From: Bacilli bacterium
GTDB lineage: Bacteria > Bacillota_I > Bacilli_A > RF39 > UBA660
Direction: 5' to 3'
DNA: 64,000 bases
NCBI GenBank assembly: GCA_017934595.1
Contig: JAGBJG010000007.1
Span: 57,500-121,499 of the forward strand
Below are positions 19,134 to 27,562 of the stretch, piece by piece. Every line of letters begins with the position of its first letter. Positions within the stretch are counted from its first letter, which is position 1. The position numbers were made by a program, and so were the translations under genes. The notes under the pieces are model-generated. The model had not been told where the DNA came from, searched no databases, and was given only the letters and a program-made list of their open reading frames with translations.

Positions 19134-20858
19134 ATGAAAAATAAAAAAGGGAAAATTATAGTTTTAATTATATTTATATTATCAGTTATTATATTGGGGA
19201 TTATATTGTTTTTGAAGATAAATAAAAAAGATTCATCTGTATTAGTTAATTTAACTGATTTAACTTATACTATTAATAATAAGATACAAAATATAAAGAA
19301 ATATAGCGCTGAAGATTTTGATGTATTTTATAATGATTATGAGAATAAGTCTTTACCAGAAATATATTTAACTGAATTTGTTTTTGATGGTGTATCTATG
19401 TATAATGCGCCTGATTTAGATGATTTTATTGAAAAAGGTAATGATATTAAATTAAAAACACTTAAAATAAACGCAGTTAATATAAATATAGCAGGTGATG
19501 TCACATTAGAGGGTAATCTTACGGGTATGATTCTTATTAACACTAATGATATAGATAATGATATAAATATTATTTTGAATAATGTTAATATTAATACTGA
19601 TTCTAAAAAGGTTCCTGCGATTTATGTATATAATAAAGATATTACATATTCTAAACATAAGGTAACTATTAAAACATTAGATAATACAAAAAATTATATT
19701 GAAGGTGGAAAATTTAAAAAAGTAAGTTTAGTTCCAAAAGATGATTTAAATAGTTATTCATCTAAATATTCTTCTGATAATAAAACTAATTATAATACAT
19801 ATACTAATTATTATGGTATTTATACAAAAGCTGAAATAGAAAATATATTATTCGCGAAGATAGAAGCTGATAATGAAGATTTAAAAGATGGTGATCCATA
19901 TTACTTTTATAAAGCAGCTGGTGCAGTATCATCTGATATAGATTTATATTTTAGTGGTACTGGATATTTAAAAATAACTAGTAAAAATAAGGAAGGTGTA
20001 GAGACTAAAGGTAATTTATCATTTGTAGGTGGTGCTGGTGATTACTATATTGAAGCTTCAGATGATTGTTTAAATACAACAACTGATTCAGCATATAATG
20101 GTGCTAGAAATACTTTAACAATAGATGTTAATAGTTTAACTGCTATAGTATCATTGGATGCAGATGAGGGAGATGCAATCGATTCTAATGGTACATTAGT
20201 TATAAATGGTGGTACAATTATTGCTTTAGCACACCCTGGAAGTGATGCTGGATTAGATTCTTCAAAAGGAACTTATATAAATGGTGGAACTATATATGCA
20301 ACAGGTGATATGTATGATGAAATATCAAGTGAATCAAAACAAAGATTTGTAGTACTTTCATTCAGTGAAAAATTCTCTGATGATATTATAGCTATGTATG
20401 ATAGTAATGATTTACCTATATTCGCATTTAATCCAGAAAGAACTTATACTAATTTTATTTATAGTAGTAGTTCATTAGTTGATGGGACATATACTTTATA
20501 TAAAGTAACTACAACTTCAGAAGGTAGTAATGGTGTATATAGCCTAGATAATCTTACTAAAGATACACAACTTGCTTATTCATCTACTGGTGTAAGTGGT
20601 ATGGGACCTATGGGTAATGGTATGAATAATCCTGGTGATATGCCAAGTGATATGGGTGGTCAACAAAATGATATGGGAGAACCACCAACAATACCAAATG
20701 ATATGAATAATCAACAAGGTATTGGTGAACCTCCAGCTAAACCAGATGGAGATGCTATGGATAATAACATTGGTATACAAGGAAATACTATAAATAAAGA
20801 ATTTACTACTAATGGTATTTCAAATTTATTTAGTGGTGTAGCTACATATAAAGGATAG
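19134..20858 (+). CDS. extracellular DUF4353-type carbohydrate-binding protein
   Basis: A 574-residue protein with an N-terminal membrane segment (about 6-26). A beta-helix-like domain resembling DUF4353 (the Cthe_2159 polysaccharide-binding family) follows; typical stretches are IDLYFSGTGYLKITSKNKEG, GDAIDSNGTLVINGGTI and SDAGLDSSKGTYINGGTIYA. The C-terminal 70 residues are a low-complexity Met/Gly/Pro/Asn/Asp tail. It probably binds acidic polysaccharide at the cell surface. No catalytic motif is visible. Confidence 0.75.
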   Translation: MKNKKGKIIVLIIFILSVIILGIILFLKINKKDSSVLVNLTDLTYTINNKIQNIKKYSAEDFDVFYNDYENKSLPEIYLTEFVFDGVSMYNAPDLDDFIEKGNDIKLKTLKINAVNINIAGDVTLEGNLTGMILINTNDIDNDINIILNNVNINTDSKKVPAIYVYNKDITYSKHKVTIKTLDNTKNYIEGGKFKKVSLVPKDDLNSYSSKYSSDNKTNYNTYTNYYGIYTKAEIENILFAKIEADNEDLKDGDPYYFYKAAGAVSSDIDLYFSGTGYLKITSKNKEGVETKGNLSFVGGAGDYYIEASDDCLNTTTDSAYNGARNTLTIDVNSLTAIVSLDADEGDAIDSNGTLVINGGTIIALAHPGSDAGLDSSKGTYINGGTIYATGDMYDEISSESKQRFVVLSFSEKFSDDIIAMYDSNDLPIFAFNPERTYTNFIYSSSSLVDGTYTLYKVTTTSEGSNGVYSLDNLTKDTQLAYSSTGVSGMGPMGNGMNNPGDMPSDMGGQQNDMGEPPTIPNDMNNQQGIGEPPAKPDGDAMDNNIGIQGNTINKEFTTNGISNLFSGVATYKG

Positions 20859-20875
20859 TTAATCTATCCTTTTTT
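20851..20875 (+). terminator. rho-independent terminator
   Basis: AAGGATAG, loop TTAAT and CTATCCTT followed by T, at the 3' end of the DUF4353-type gene. Confidence 0.75.
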
Positions 20876-20922
20876 GTTATAACTTTTTAAAAAGTATGAT
20901 ATAATCTTATTAGGTGATTTTT

Positions 20923-21903
20923 ATGAAAAAAATTTTAACAGGATTAAAACCTACTGGTGATTTAACATTAGGTAATTATATAGGCTCAATTAAACAAATG
21001 AAAGAATTAGAAGGTAAATATGAATCATTTTTATTTGTTGCGGATTTACATGCCTTAACTGTACCTAATGATCCAGCATTATTACATGAAAGAATTAGAA
21101 AATTTATTGGTATGTATTTAGCTTGTGGAATAGATCCAACTAAACATACAATATATATTCAATCAGAAAATAATTATATTCCTGCTATATCTTGGTTACT
21201 CGAATGTTCTACATATTATGGTGAAGCGTCTCGTATGATTCAGTTTAAAGAAAAATCAAAAGAAAACGCTAATTTCACTGTAGGGTTACTTACATATCCA
21301 ATATTAATGTCAGCTGATATTTTATTCTGTGATGCAGATTTAGTACCTGTTGGTATTGACCAAAAACAACATGTAGAATTAGCTAGAGATGTTGCGGATA
21401 GATTTAATAAAAAATATGGTGATACATTTAATTTGCCAGATGTATTTATTCCTGAAAAAGGTGCTAAAATATATGATTTACAAGATCCTACTAAGAAAAT
21501 GAGTAAGACTGAAGAGAACCCTAAGGGAGTAATATCTTTATTTGATGAACCAGAAGTAGCTAAATCTAAGATAATGAAGGCTACAACAGATTCATTAGCT
21601 ACTATTAAGTATGATCCGGAAAATCAACCTGGTATATCTAATTTACTTACTATAGCTTCTTCTTTAACTGGTAAAACTATAGAAGAAGTTGTAAGTGATA
21701 ATGCTTTAAAAGGTTATGGTGAATTTAAATCATATGTTGGAGACATCGTAGCTAATTTCTTAAAAGATATTCAAACAAAATATAATGATATTTTAAATAG
21801 TGATATTTTAAATAAAGTATTAGATGATGGTGCATCTAAAACAAATAAATTAGCTAAAGAAAAATATGAATTAATGAGAGAAAAAATGGGAGTTATAAGA
21901 TAG
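20923..21903 (+). CDS. trpS: tryptophanyl-tRNA synthetase
   Basis: A 326-residue class I synthetase that charges tRNA-Trp. The HIGH-type motif appears as PTGDLTLGNYIGS and the KMSKS motif as KKMSKTEENP. The frame begins at a GTG at 20914, but that codon lies inside the AGGTGAT ribosome binding site. ATG 20923 is the proper start. It is monocistronic, with a terminator behind it. Confidence 0.95.
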   Translation: MKKILTGLKPTGDLTLGNYIGSIKQMKELEGKYESFLFVADLHALTVPNDPALLHERIRKFIGMYLACGIDPTKHTIYIQSENNYIPAISWLLECSTYYGEASRMIQFKEKSKENANFTVGLLTYPILMSADILFCDADLVPVGIDQKQHVELARDVADRFNKKYGDTFNLPDVFIPEKGAKIYDLQDPTKKMSKTEENPKGVISLFDEPEVAKSKIMKATTDSLATIKYDPENQPGISNLLTIASSLTGKTIEEVVSDNALKGYGEFKSYVGDIVANFLKDIQTKYNDILNSDILNKVLDDGASKTNKLAKEKYELMREKMGVIR

Positions 21904-21917
21904 TTATAACTCTTTTT
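21890..21917 (+). terminator. rho-independent terminator
   Basis: GAGTTATAA pairs with TTATAACTC, followed by TTTTT; it overlaps the end of trpS. Confidence 0.7.
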
Positions 21918-21957
21918 ATTTTTATATATTTGTGATAAAATTATAATAGGTGATAAT

Positions 21958-23220
21958 ATGAGGGGTATTAAATTAAAAGGATATAGAAAACTTACCAAAG
22001 ATAAAGAAATTATTACTTTTGATAAACCCAAATATGTTTATATTCCTTTAATATGCTCTAATAGTACTGATGTAGAAATTAAAATAAGAAGAGGCTCAAA
22101 TGTAAAAATAGGTAGTGTTATAGCTATATCTAACAAAAATGGATTACCAATATTATCTAGTGTATCTGGTACAGTAATAGATTATGAAGATAAATATGCC
22201 TATAATGGAGAAATAATAAAAACGGTTAAAATAGAAAATAATTTTAAAGAAGAGTATATAGAAGTATCAGATATAAAAGAAATAGATAAATATACTAAAA
22301 AAGAATTTATATCTATTTTAAAAGATTTTGGTATTAGAGGGTTAGGTGGAGCTGATTTTCCTACTTATATTAAATATGATACTAAAACATCTATTAAAAA
22401 TTTAATTATTAATGCAGTAGAATGTGAACCATATATAACTTCTGATTATACATTACTTAAGGATAATATAAGTGAGATATTAGAAACTATAGATGCGATT
22501 ATGACTATTAATAAAATACATAATGCATATTTAGTTATTAAAAAAGATAAAAAAAAATTAATTAAAAAGATAAAAGAAGTAATAGGTAGTTATCCTAAAA
22601 TAAAACTATCTACTGTTCCTGATATATATCCAATGGGATGGGAAAAGAATATCGTTAATTATGTATTGCATAAAAATTATGATAGACTTCCTATAGAAGT
22701 TAATACAGTAGTTAATAATGTATCAACTATATATAGTATTTATGAGGCATTAAAATATAAAAAATATATGGACTCTCGAATAGTAACTATAGTTGGTGAT
22801 GGTATTAAAAAAAGTAGAAATGTTAAAGTTAAAATAGGTACTGATTTATCTTTAGTATTAGAAGAGTTAGGTTATAAGAAAAAAGAATTACTATTAATAT
22901 CAGGTGGACCTATGATGGGTAGGGCTATAGAAAGTGAAAACTTTACTATCACACCTAATGTTAACTGTGTATTAATACTTAAAACTACAGAAAATGATAT
23001 ACCAAATGTATGCATGAGATGTGGTAAATGTGCAGCTATTTGTCCAGCTAAACTAAGCCCTGTTTTAATTAAAGAAAGTATTAATGATCCAAAAGAATTA
23101 AAAAAATTAAATGTAGATAGATGTGTTGAATGTGGACTTTGTTCATATATATGTCCAGCTAAAATAATGCTTAGAAATAGTGTTGTTCAAGCTAAAAAGA
23201 ATGTGAGGGATGCTAAATGA
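21958..23220 (+). CDS. rnfC: Rnf electron-transport complex subunit C
   Basis: A 420-residue RnfC. It has the N-terminal barrel-sandwich region, the flavin/NADH-binding signatures GLGGADFPTYIK and NAVECEPYITSDYTLL, and two [4Fe-4S] motifs near the C-terminus (CMRCGKCAAICP and CVECGLCSYICP). RnfC is the peripheral subunit that exchanges electrons with NAD. Its TGA stop overlaps the ATG of rnfD. It lacks the long alanine-rich tail of proteobacterial homologues, as is usual in Gram-positives. Confidence 0.95.
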   Translation: MRGIKLKGYRKLTKDKEIITFDKPKYVYIPLICSNSTDVEIKIRRGSNVKIGSVIAISNKNGLPILSSVSGTVIDYEDKYAYNGEIIKTVKIENNFKEEYIEVSDIKEIDKYTKKEFISILKDFGIRGLGGADFPTYIKYDTKTSIKNLIINAVECEPYITSDYTLLKDNISEILETIDAIMTINKIHNAYLVIKKDKKKLIKKIKEVIGSYPKIKLSTVPDIYPMGWEKNIVNYVLHKNYDRLPIEVNTVVNNVSTIYSIYEALKYKKYMDSRIVTIVGDGIKKSRNVKVKIGTDLSLVLEELGYKKKELLLISGGPMMGRAIESENFTITPNVNCVLILKTTENDIPNVCMRCGKCAAICPAKLSPVLIKESINDPKELKKLNVDRCVECGLCSYICPAKIMLRNSVVQAKKNVRDAK

Positions 23221-25001
23221 ATATAGATACTAAATTAGGCCCTTATATGAAAAGTAATGATACTACATTTAAGATGATGAGAAGATTAATTATATCTTTA
23301 ATTCCGATTGTATTATTCAGTGTTTATAAAAATGGTGTATTACCTTATTTAAAAGGATATACAAATTTCTTTGGGATGCTTTATCCATTAGTATTTATAA
23401 TACTTGGTTGTATGTCTACATTAGTAACAGAAGAAATATTCTTAATTGTATTTAAAAAGAAAAAAGGTAATGAATTATTAGATTCAATCAAAGATGGATA
23501 TGGTATTATTCCAGGATTATTCTTAAGTTTAGTCCTACCTATAAATACTCCATTAGCGATTCTATTTATTGGAGGTATATTTGCTTTATTAATAGGTAAA
23601 ATGATATATGGTGGATTTGGATATAACATCTTTAATCCAGCTTTAATAGGCGCGATATTCGTAATAACTTGTTATGGTACACTTATATCTACTAATGGTG
23701 GATATATAAATAGATTAGAATTAGATACCGTATCAAGTGCAACACCATTAACTAACGTTAATCTAGTAAATGATATAAGTTATGATACTTTAGTTAAACC
23801 ATATGGTGGAATATCATCATTCTTGATAGGTACTATTCCCGGTGCGTTAGGTGAAACATCTAGTATATTAATAATACTTGCTTTCATATATTTAACTATT
23901 ACTAAAACAATTAAATGGAGAATACCAACATCTTATATACTTACGTTTATATTAATGGTATCTTTATATTCATGTATCACTAATATGGGAACATGGTATA
24001 TCTTATTTGAAGTGTTATCAGGAGGATTATTATTTGGTGCCGTATTTATGGCAACTGATCCTGTAACTTCACCAGTGACACCTAAGGGTCAAATATTATA
24101 TGGAATGGCATTAGGCCTTATGACTTTCTTAATAAGATATTTAACAAGTTATCCAGAAGGAGTTATGACATCTATCTTATTTATGAATGTATTTGTTTTA
24201 TTCTTTGATAAGATAGGTTCTAGAATAGAATATAATAAAAAATATTATATTTTCTATATTGTTATGATATTGGTTATTATTGGATTAGGAACATATATAG
24301 GAATAAAAAATATTCCTAATGAAGAAGTAGATTTAGATTATAATATCGTTGATATAGAAGATAATGATGGGATAAAAAAATACACTGTAATTCAAAAAGG
24401 TTTTGGTGGAGATATTAAATCTTTAATTACTTTTGATAGCAAAGGAATTAAAAGTATTGAAATATTAGATCATTATGAATCAGAAGATAGATATAAAATG
24501 GTCATGGATGAAAAACTATTAAATAAGATTATTGAAAATCAAAATAATGTATCTAATGTAGATACAGTATCAGGCGCGACTATAAGTAGTAATGCTATCA
24601 AAAAAATGGTAGAAAATACTATTAATGCATATATTAAAGATACTGGTGTTACTATTAAAAATAATAGTATTGAAATAATAAGTAAAGAATATAATAAAGA
24701 CGCAATTTTATATGTTATTAGATTATCTAGTTTTAATGGTAAGATGGATTTACAAGTAGTCATGAAAAATAATACTATAAGGACTATCATACCACTTAAA
24801 TATAATGATACTTGTATATCTGAAACTAATAAAAGTGAATACTATACTTGTCCTGAATACTTAGACCAAGATTATATAAATAAATTAATAATTAATCAAA
24901 ATAATTTAGATAGTGTAGATACAGTATCAGGCGCAACTATATCTAGTAAAGCATTAAAAGAAGCAGTTACATATATGAAAGAAGAGGGATTAAATGGATA
25001 A
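23217..25001 (+). CDS. RnfD-RnfG fusion with two FMN-binding domains
   Basis: One 594-residue frame covers two Rnf subunits. Residues 1-335 are RnfD, with multiple membrane segments, the flavinylation motif DTVSSATPLT (D170-T176) and the FMATDPVTSPVTP motif. A membrane segment at about 342-362 then leads into two tandem RnfG-type FMN-binding domains, each ending in DTVSGATISS (T455 and T574). ApbE-type transferases attach FMN to this threonine. In most organisms rnfD and rnfG are separate and RnfG has one FMN domain. The fused protein should place an extra covalent flavin in the chain. Overlaps with rnfC and the next small gene show translational coupling. Confidence 0.88.
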   Translation: MNIDTKLGPYMKSNDTTFKMMRRLIISLIPIVLFSVYKNGVLPYLKGYTNFFGMLYPLVFIILGCMSTLVTEEIFLIVFKKKKGNELLDSIKDGYGIIPGLFLSLVLPINTPLAILFIGGIFALLIGKMIYGGFGYNIFNPALIGAIFVITCYGTLISTNGGYINRLELDTVSSATPLTNVNLVNDISYDTLVKPYGGISSFLIGTIPGALGETSSILIILAFIYLTITKTIKWRIPTSYILTFILMVSLYSCITNMGTWYILFEVLSGGLLFGAVFMATDPVTSPVTPKGQILYGMALGLMTFLIRYLTSYPEGVMTSILFMNVFVLFFDKIGSRIEYNKKYYIFYIVMILVIIGLGTYIGIKNIPNEEVDLDYNIVDIEDNDGIKKYTVIQKGFGGDIKSLITFDSKGIKSIEILDHYESEDRYKMVMDEKLLNKIIENQNNVSNVDTVSGATISSNAIKKMVENTINAYIKDTGVTIKNNSIEIISKEYNKDAILYVIRLSSFNGKMDLQVVMKNNTIRTIIPLKYNDTCISETNKSEYYTCPEYLDQDYINKLIINQNNLDSVDTVSGATISSKALKEAVTYMKEEGLNG

Positions 25002-25089
25002 GAATATTGGTAAATCAATTATCACATTACTTATAGTTACAGTATTATGTGTCTTATCCATTTATGTAACTTTGAAGTTGGTGGGATAA
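24994..25089 (+). CDS. 31-residue single-span membrane protein inside the rnf operon
   Basis: ATG 24994 overlaps the stop of the rnfDG fusion and the frame ends two bases before rnfE. It encodes a short hydrophilic start (MDKNIGKS), one hydrophobic helix of about 20 residues and a short Leu-Val-Gly end. GAGGG upstream provides a ribosome binding site. Precise packing between coupled genes supports a real gene. It could be a small accessory subunit of the complex; I know of no matching family. Confidence 0.55.
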   Translation: MDKNIGKSIITLLIVTVLCVLSIYVTLKLVG

Positions 25090-25090
25090 T

Positions 25091-25660
25091 ATGAATATTT
25101 ATATTAGTATGGCAATATTATATTTATTATTAATATCAACATTTGAAAATGCATATATCTTTGGTATCTGTTTTCTTGTAACAATGCTTTTATCAGATTT
25201 TATAATTACAGCTATTAGAAAATTTATAACTCCTAATATTAGGATACCTGTATCACTTTTAATTACAGGTACAATTATAACTATATTAGAGATTATAATA
25301 AAAGAATATATACCTGGATTTTATAATGATATGGGTATATATATACCTTTAATTATGTTAATAATATATGATTATGATAGTAATAGAAATATAAAAGATA
25401 GTTTTAAATTTACATTAAAAAAGAGTATTAAATATATATGTATATTAATACCTTTAGTATTGTTAAAAGAAGTACTTGGAACTAATACTATTACACTTAT
25501 GGATAATATAAGTAATGTTACAGGTTATAGGGCAGTATATAGTGTATTTCCTCAAAATAATTTAATACCTTTACCTTTTCTAACTACATCAGGAAGCTTT
25601 ATCTTAGTTGGTTTAGCTTTAGGTGTTATAAATAAGATAAAGGAGGGTAAAAATGATTGA
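25091..25660 (+). CDS. rnfE: Rnf complex membrane subunit E
   Basis: A 189-residue protein with about six membrane segments, assigned to RnfE by position (after G, before A) and by the IRIPVSLLITGTIIT and GIYIPLIM stretches. RnfE and RnfA form the membrane pair that normally holds a [2Fe-2S] cluster through conserved cysteines. Here the first conserved region keeps one cysteine (FGICF), but the usual VNC after IPLI is absent. It overlaps rnfA by eight bases. Confidence 0.8.
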   Translation: MNIYISMAILYLLLISTFENAYIFGICFLVTMLLSDFIITAIRKFITPNIRIPVSLLITGTIITILEIIIKEYIPGFYNDMGIYIPLIMLIIYDYDSNRNIKDSFKFTLKKSIKYICILIPLVLLKEVLGTNTITLMDNISNVTGYRAVYSVFPQNNLIPLPFLTTSGSFILVGLALGVINKIKEGKND

Positions 25661-26174
25661 GTTATTTATTGGAAGCATATTTTTATCTAATATCTTATTT
25701 ACTAAGTATTTAGGTATCAGAGTAGATAAAAAAGATAATTTATATATATCTTTATTAACAACAATAGTTACCATTATAACTGGTATATTAAATTATCTAA
25801 CATATAAATTATTAAATAGTTTGAATGCAATATATCTAAGAAATATTATATTTATACTTACTATAACAATAGTATCATCATTAGTAGTTATGATATATAA
25901 AATGATTACTAAAAATGATAATGATATCTTACCTATGGTAGTAAGTAATAGTATTATTTTAGGAGTTAGTTTAATAGTAACTAATTCTGGATATAGCTTT
26001 ATTTATGCACTTACATATATAGTAGGTGTAAGTATAGGTTATATGCTTATAATGACATTCATATATTATCTAGGATTAGAACTTAATAAAAGAAAGGTAT
26101 TAATTTCTTTTAGAGGTTATCCAATAATATTAATAGTACTTGGAATACTATCAATGATTTTAGGAAGGCTTTAA
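25653..26174 (+). CDS. rnfA: Rnf complex membrane subunit A
   Basis: A 173-residue protein with about six membrane segments. The N-terminus (FLSNILFTKYLGIRV) corresponds to the usual ENPVLxxFLGIC region and PMVVSNSIILG to the IPLITVNCAxxG region. Both cysteine positions are replaced and the protein contains no cysteine at all, so it cannot ligate the standard RnfA-RnfE iron-sulfur cluster. The operon ends in a terminator directly after this gene, so rnfB, which normally follows, is not in the cluster. Confidence 0.8.
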   Translation: MIELFIGSIFLSNILFTKYLGIRVDKKDNLYISLLTTIVTIITGILNYLTYKLLNSLNAIYLRNIIFILTITIVSSLVVMIYKMITKNDNDILPMVVSNSIILGVSLIVTNSGYSFIYALTYIVGVSIGYMLIMTFIYYLGLELNKRKVLISFRGYPIILIVLGILSMILGRL

Positions 26175-26183
26175 GCCTTTTTT
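26165..26183 (+). terminator. rho-independent terminator of the rnf operon
   Basis: AAGGCTTTAAGCCTT followed by T, overlapping the rnfA stop codon. Confidence 0.75.
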
Positions 26184-26190
26184 GTATACA

Positions 26191-26218
26191 AAAAAGAAAG
26201 CTTAAGCAGCTTTCTTTA
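26191..26218 (-). terminator. rho-independent terminator of rpmB
   Basis: Read on the minus strand, AAAGAAAGC pairs with GCTTTCTTT and is followed by T. It overlaps the end of rpmB and faces the rnf terminator. Confidence 0.7.
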
Positions 26219-26372
26219 AATTTCTATATTCTCTTGCAGTCATTTTTGATTTAGAACCATCAGCGTTAGTAACAGTAACCATATTTAATTTTTGCATATG
26301 TTTAGTTGCGTGACATGAATGTGTTCTAAGATTTCCAGATAAAGGTTTTCTATTAGTATCTTTTTTAGCCAT
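26202..26372 (-). CDS. rpmB: 50S ribosomal protein L28
   Basis: A 56-residue basic protein. The SGNLRTHSCHATKHMQKLN segment corresponds to the SGNNRSHAxxxTKR core of bacterial L28, followed by the VTVTNADGSKSK strand pair. The frame extends seven codons upstream, but the ATG at 26372 with GGAGG eight bases before it is the natural start. It is transcribed opposite to its neighbours and has its own terminator. Confidence 0.85.
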   Translation of the reverse strand: MAKKDTNRKPLSGNLRTHSCHATKHMQKLNMVTVTNADGSKSKMTAREYRNLKKAA

Positions 26373-26461
26373 TTTAATTCCTCCTTGCATCAATCAACTT
26401 TATTAATTTTACTATAAATTATTTGATAAGTCAATTATTTTATAACATAAAATTAACTTTT

Positions 26462-26503
26462 CGAACAAATGTTCTTGACGTAGCTAAAATAAACATATAT
26501 AAT
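26462..26503 (+). promoter_or_regulatory. promoter with overlapping LexA (SOS) box
   Basis: CGAACAAATGTTCT at 26462-26475 fits the Gram-positive LexA box (CGAAC-N4-GTTC). It abuts TTGACG (26475-26480), which is 17 bases from a perfect TATAAT (26498-26503). LexA bound here would block polymerase, so the ORF6N gene behind it should be DNA-damage inducible. Confidence 0.85.
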
Positions 26504-26535
26504 ATAATCTTATAAACAATAAAAGGAGGTATTAT

Positions 26536-27489
26536 ATGAATGATATTATCTTAAAAAATGAAGATGAGATTAAAAACAAGATTTATGAAGTTCGAGGTAA
26601 ACAAGTTATGCTAGATTCAGATCTAGCTAGACTTTATGAGTGTGTTAATGGGACTAAAGTTATCAATCAAGCAGTTAGAAGAAATGTTGAAAGATTTCCA
26701 GAAGATTTTTATTTTCAACTAACAAAAGAAGAGTATGAAAACTTAAGGTTTCAAATTGAAACCTTAAATCACGATAATTTTTTAAGACCTCAATTAAGAT
26801 TACTGAATGGTGAAAATATTGATCAAAACTTGAAGTCACAATCTGTGACTTCAAGTTTGAAAAGTAATTATGGTGGTGTGAGAAAACTTCCATATGTGTT
26901 TACAGAACAAGGGGTTGCTATGTTATCTTCTGTTTTAAGGACAAAAGTAGCTGCTGAAGTAAGTATACGTATTATGCGTGCTTTCGTAGAAATGAAACAA
27001 TATATATCATCTAATTTAATTGAACAAAAATATATAAATGAAATAGTTTTAAAAGATTCTAAAAGGATAGATTTAATAGAATCTATTTTATCTGAATTTA
27101 AAGAAAAAAATAATCATTTATTCTATGAAGGTCAAATATATGATGCGTATTCTCTATTAATAGACATATTAAAAAAAGCAAAGAAAGAAATAATTATTAT
27201 TGATAACTATATAGATAAAAATATTTTAGATGTCTTATCTAAAATAGATAAAAATGTATTATTAATCACAAATAAATATAACAATAATGATTATGATAAA
27301 TATAAGATGCAATATAAAAATATAAATATTAAAATAAATAATAACTTTCATGATAGATTTATAATATTAGATAGAAAAATATTATATCATTCGGGTGCCT
27401 CATTTAAAGATTTAGGAACTAAATGCTTTGAAATATCTGAGTTAGATGATAAAGATATATTGGATAAGTTATTAAATAAAGTAGTGTAG
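26536..27489 (+). CDS. ORF6N-domain protein with C-terminal PLD-like domain, SOS controlled
   Basis: A 317-residue protein. Residues 1-150 are an ORF6N domain, a phage and mobile-element DNA-binding domain, with the family signatures [36 protein letters not shown] and [14 protein letters not shown] linker helix follows. The C-terminal part (about 190-317) resembles a phospholipase-D-like fold with a single HDRFIILD motif, a variant of HxKxxxxD. An AGGAGG site precedes the ATG. The promoter holds a perfect LexA box. Such genes occur as prophage remnants, but no other phage gene is present here. Possible roles are damage-induced antirepression or nucleic-acid processing. Confidence 0.8.
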   Translation: MNDIILKNEDEIKNKIYEVRGKQVMLDSDLARLYECVNGTKVINQAVRRNVERFPEDFYFQLTKEEYENLRFQIETLNHDNFLRPQLRLLNGENIDQNLKSQSVTSSLKSNYGGVRKLPYVFTEQGVAMLSSVLRTKVAAEVSIRIMRAFVEMKQYISSNLIEQKYINEIVLKDSKRIDLIESILSEFKEKNNHLFYEGQIYDAYSLLIDILKKAKKEIIIIDNYIDKNILDVLSKIDKNVLLITNKYNNNDYDKYKMQYKNINIKINNNFHDRFIILDRKILYHSGASFKDLGTKCFEISELDDKDILDKLLNKVV

Positions 27490-27504
27490 AAATACACTTT
27501 TTCT
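27483..27504 (+). terminator. rho-independent terminator
   Basis: AGTGTA, loop GAAA and TACACT followed by T, overlapping the ORF6N stop codon. Confidence 0.7.
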
Positions 27505-27562
27505 TATATATTTAATTTAAATTGTATATTAAATGTGCTAAAATATTAGTAGGAGGTAAAAT

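Noticed and set aside
20580..20780. Minus-strand frame rich in Thr, His and Ile
   Set aside because: It is the complement of the Met/Gly/Pro/Asn-rich tail of the DUF4353-type protein; the composition explains the lack of stops.
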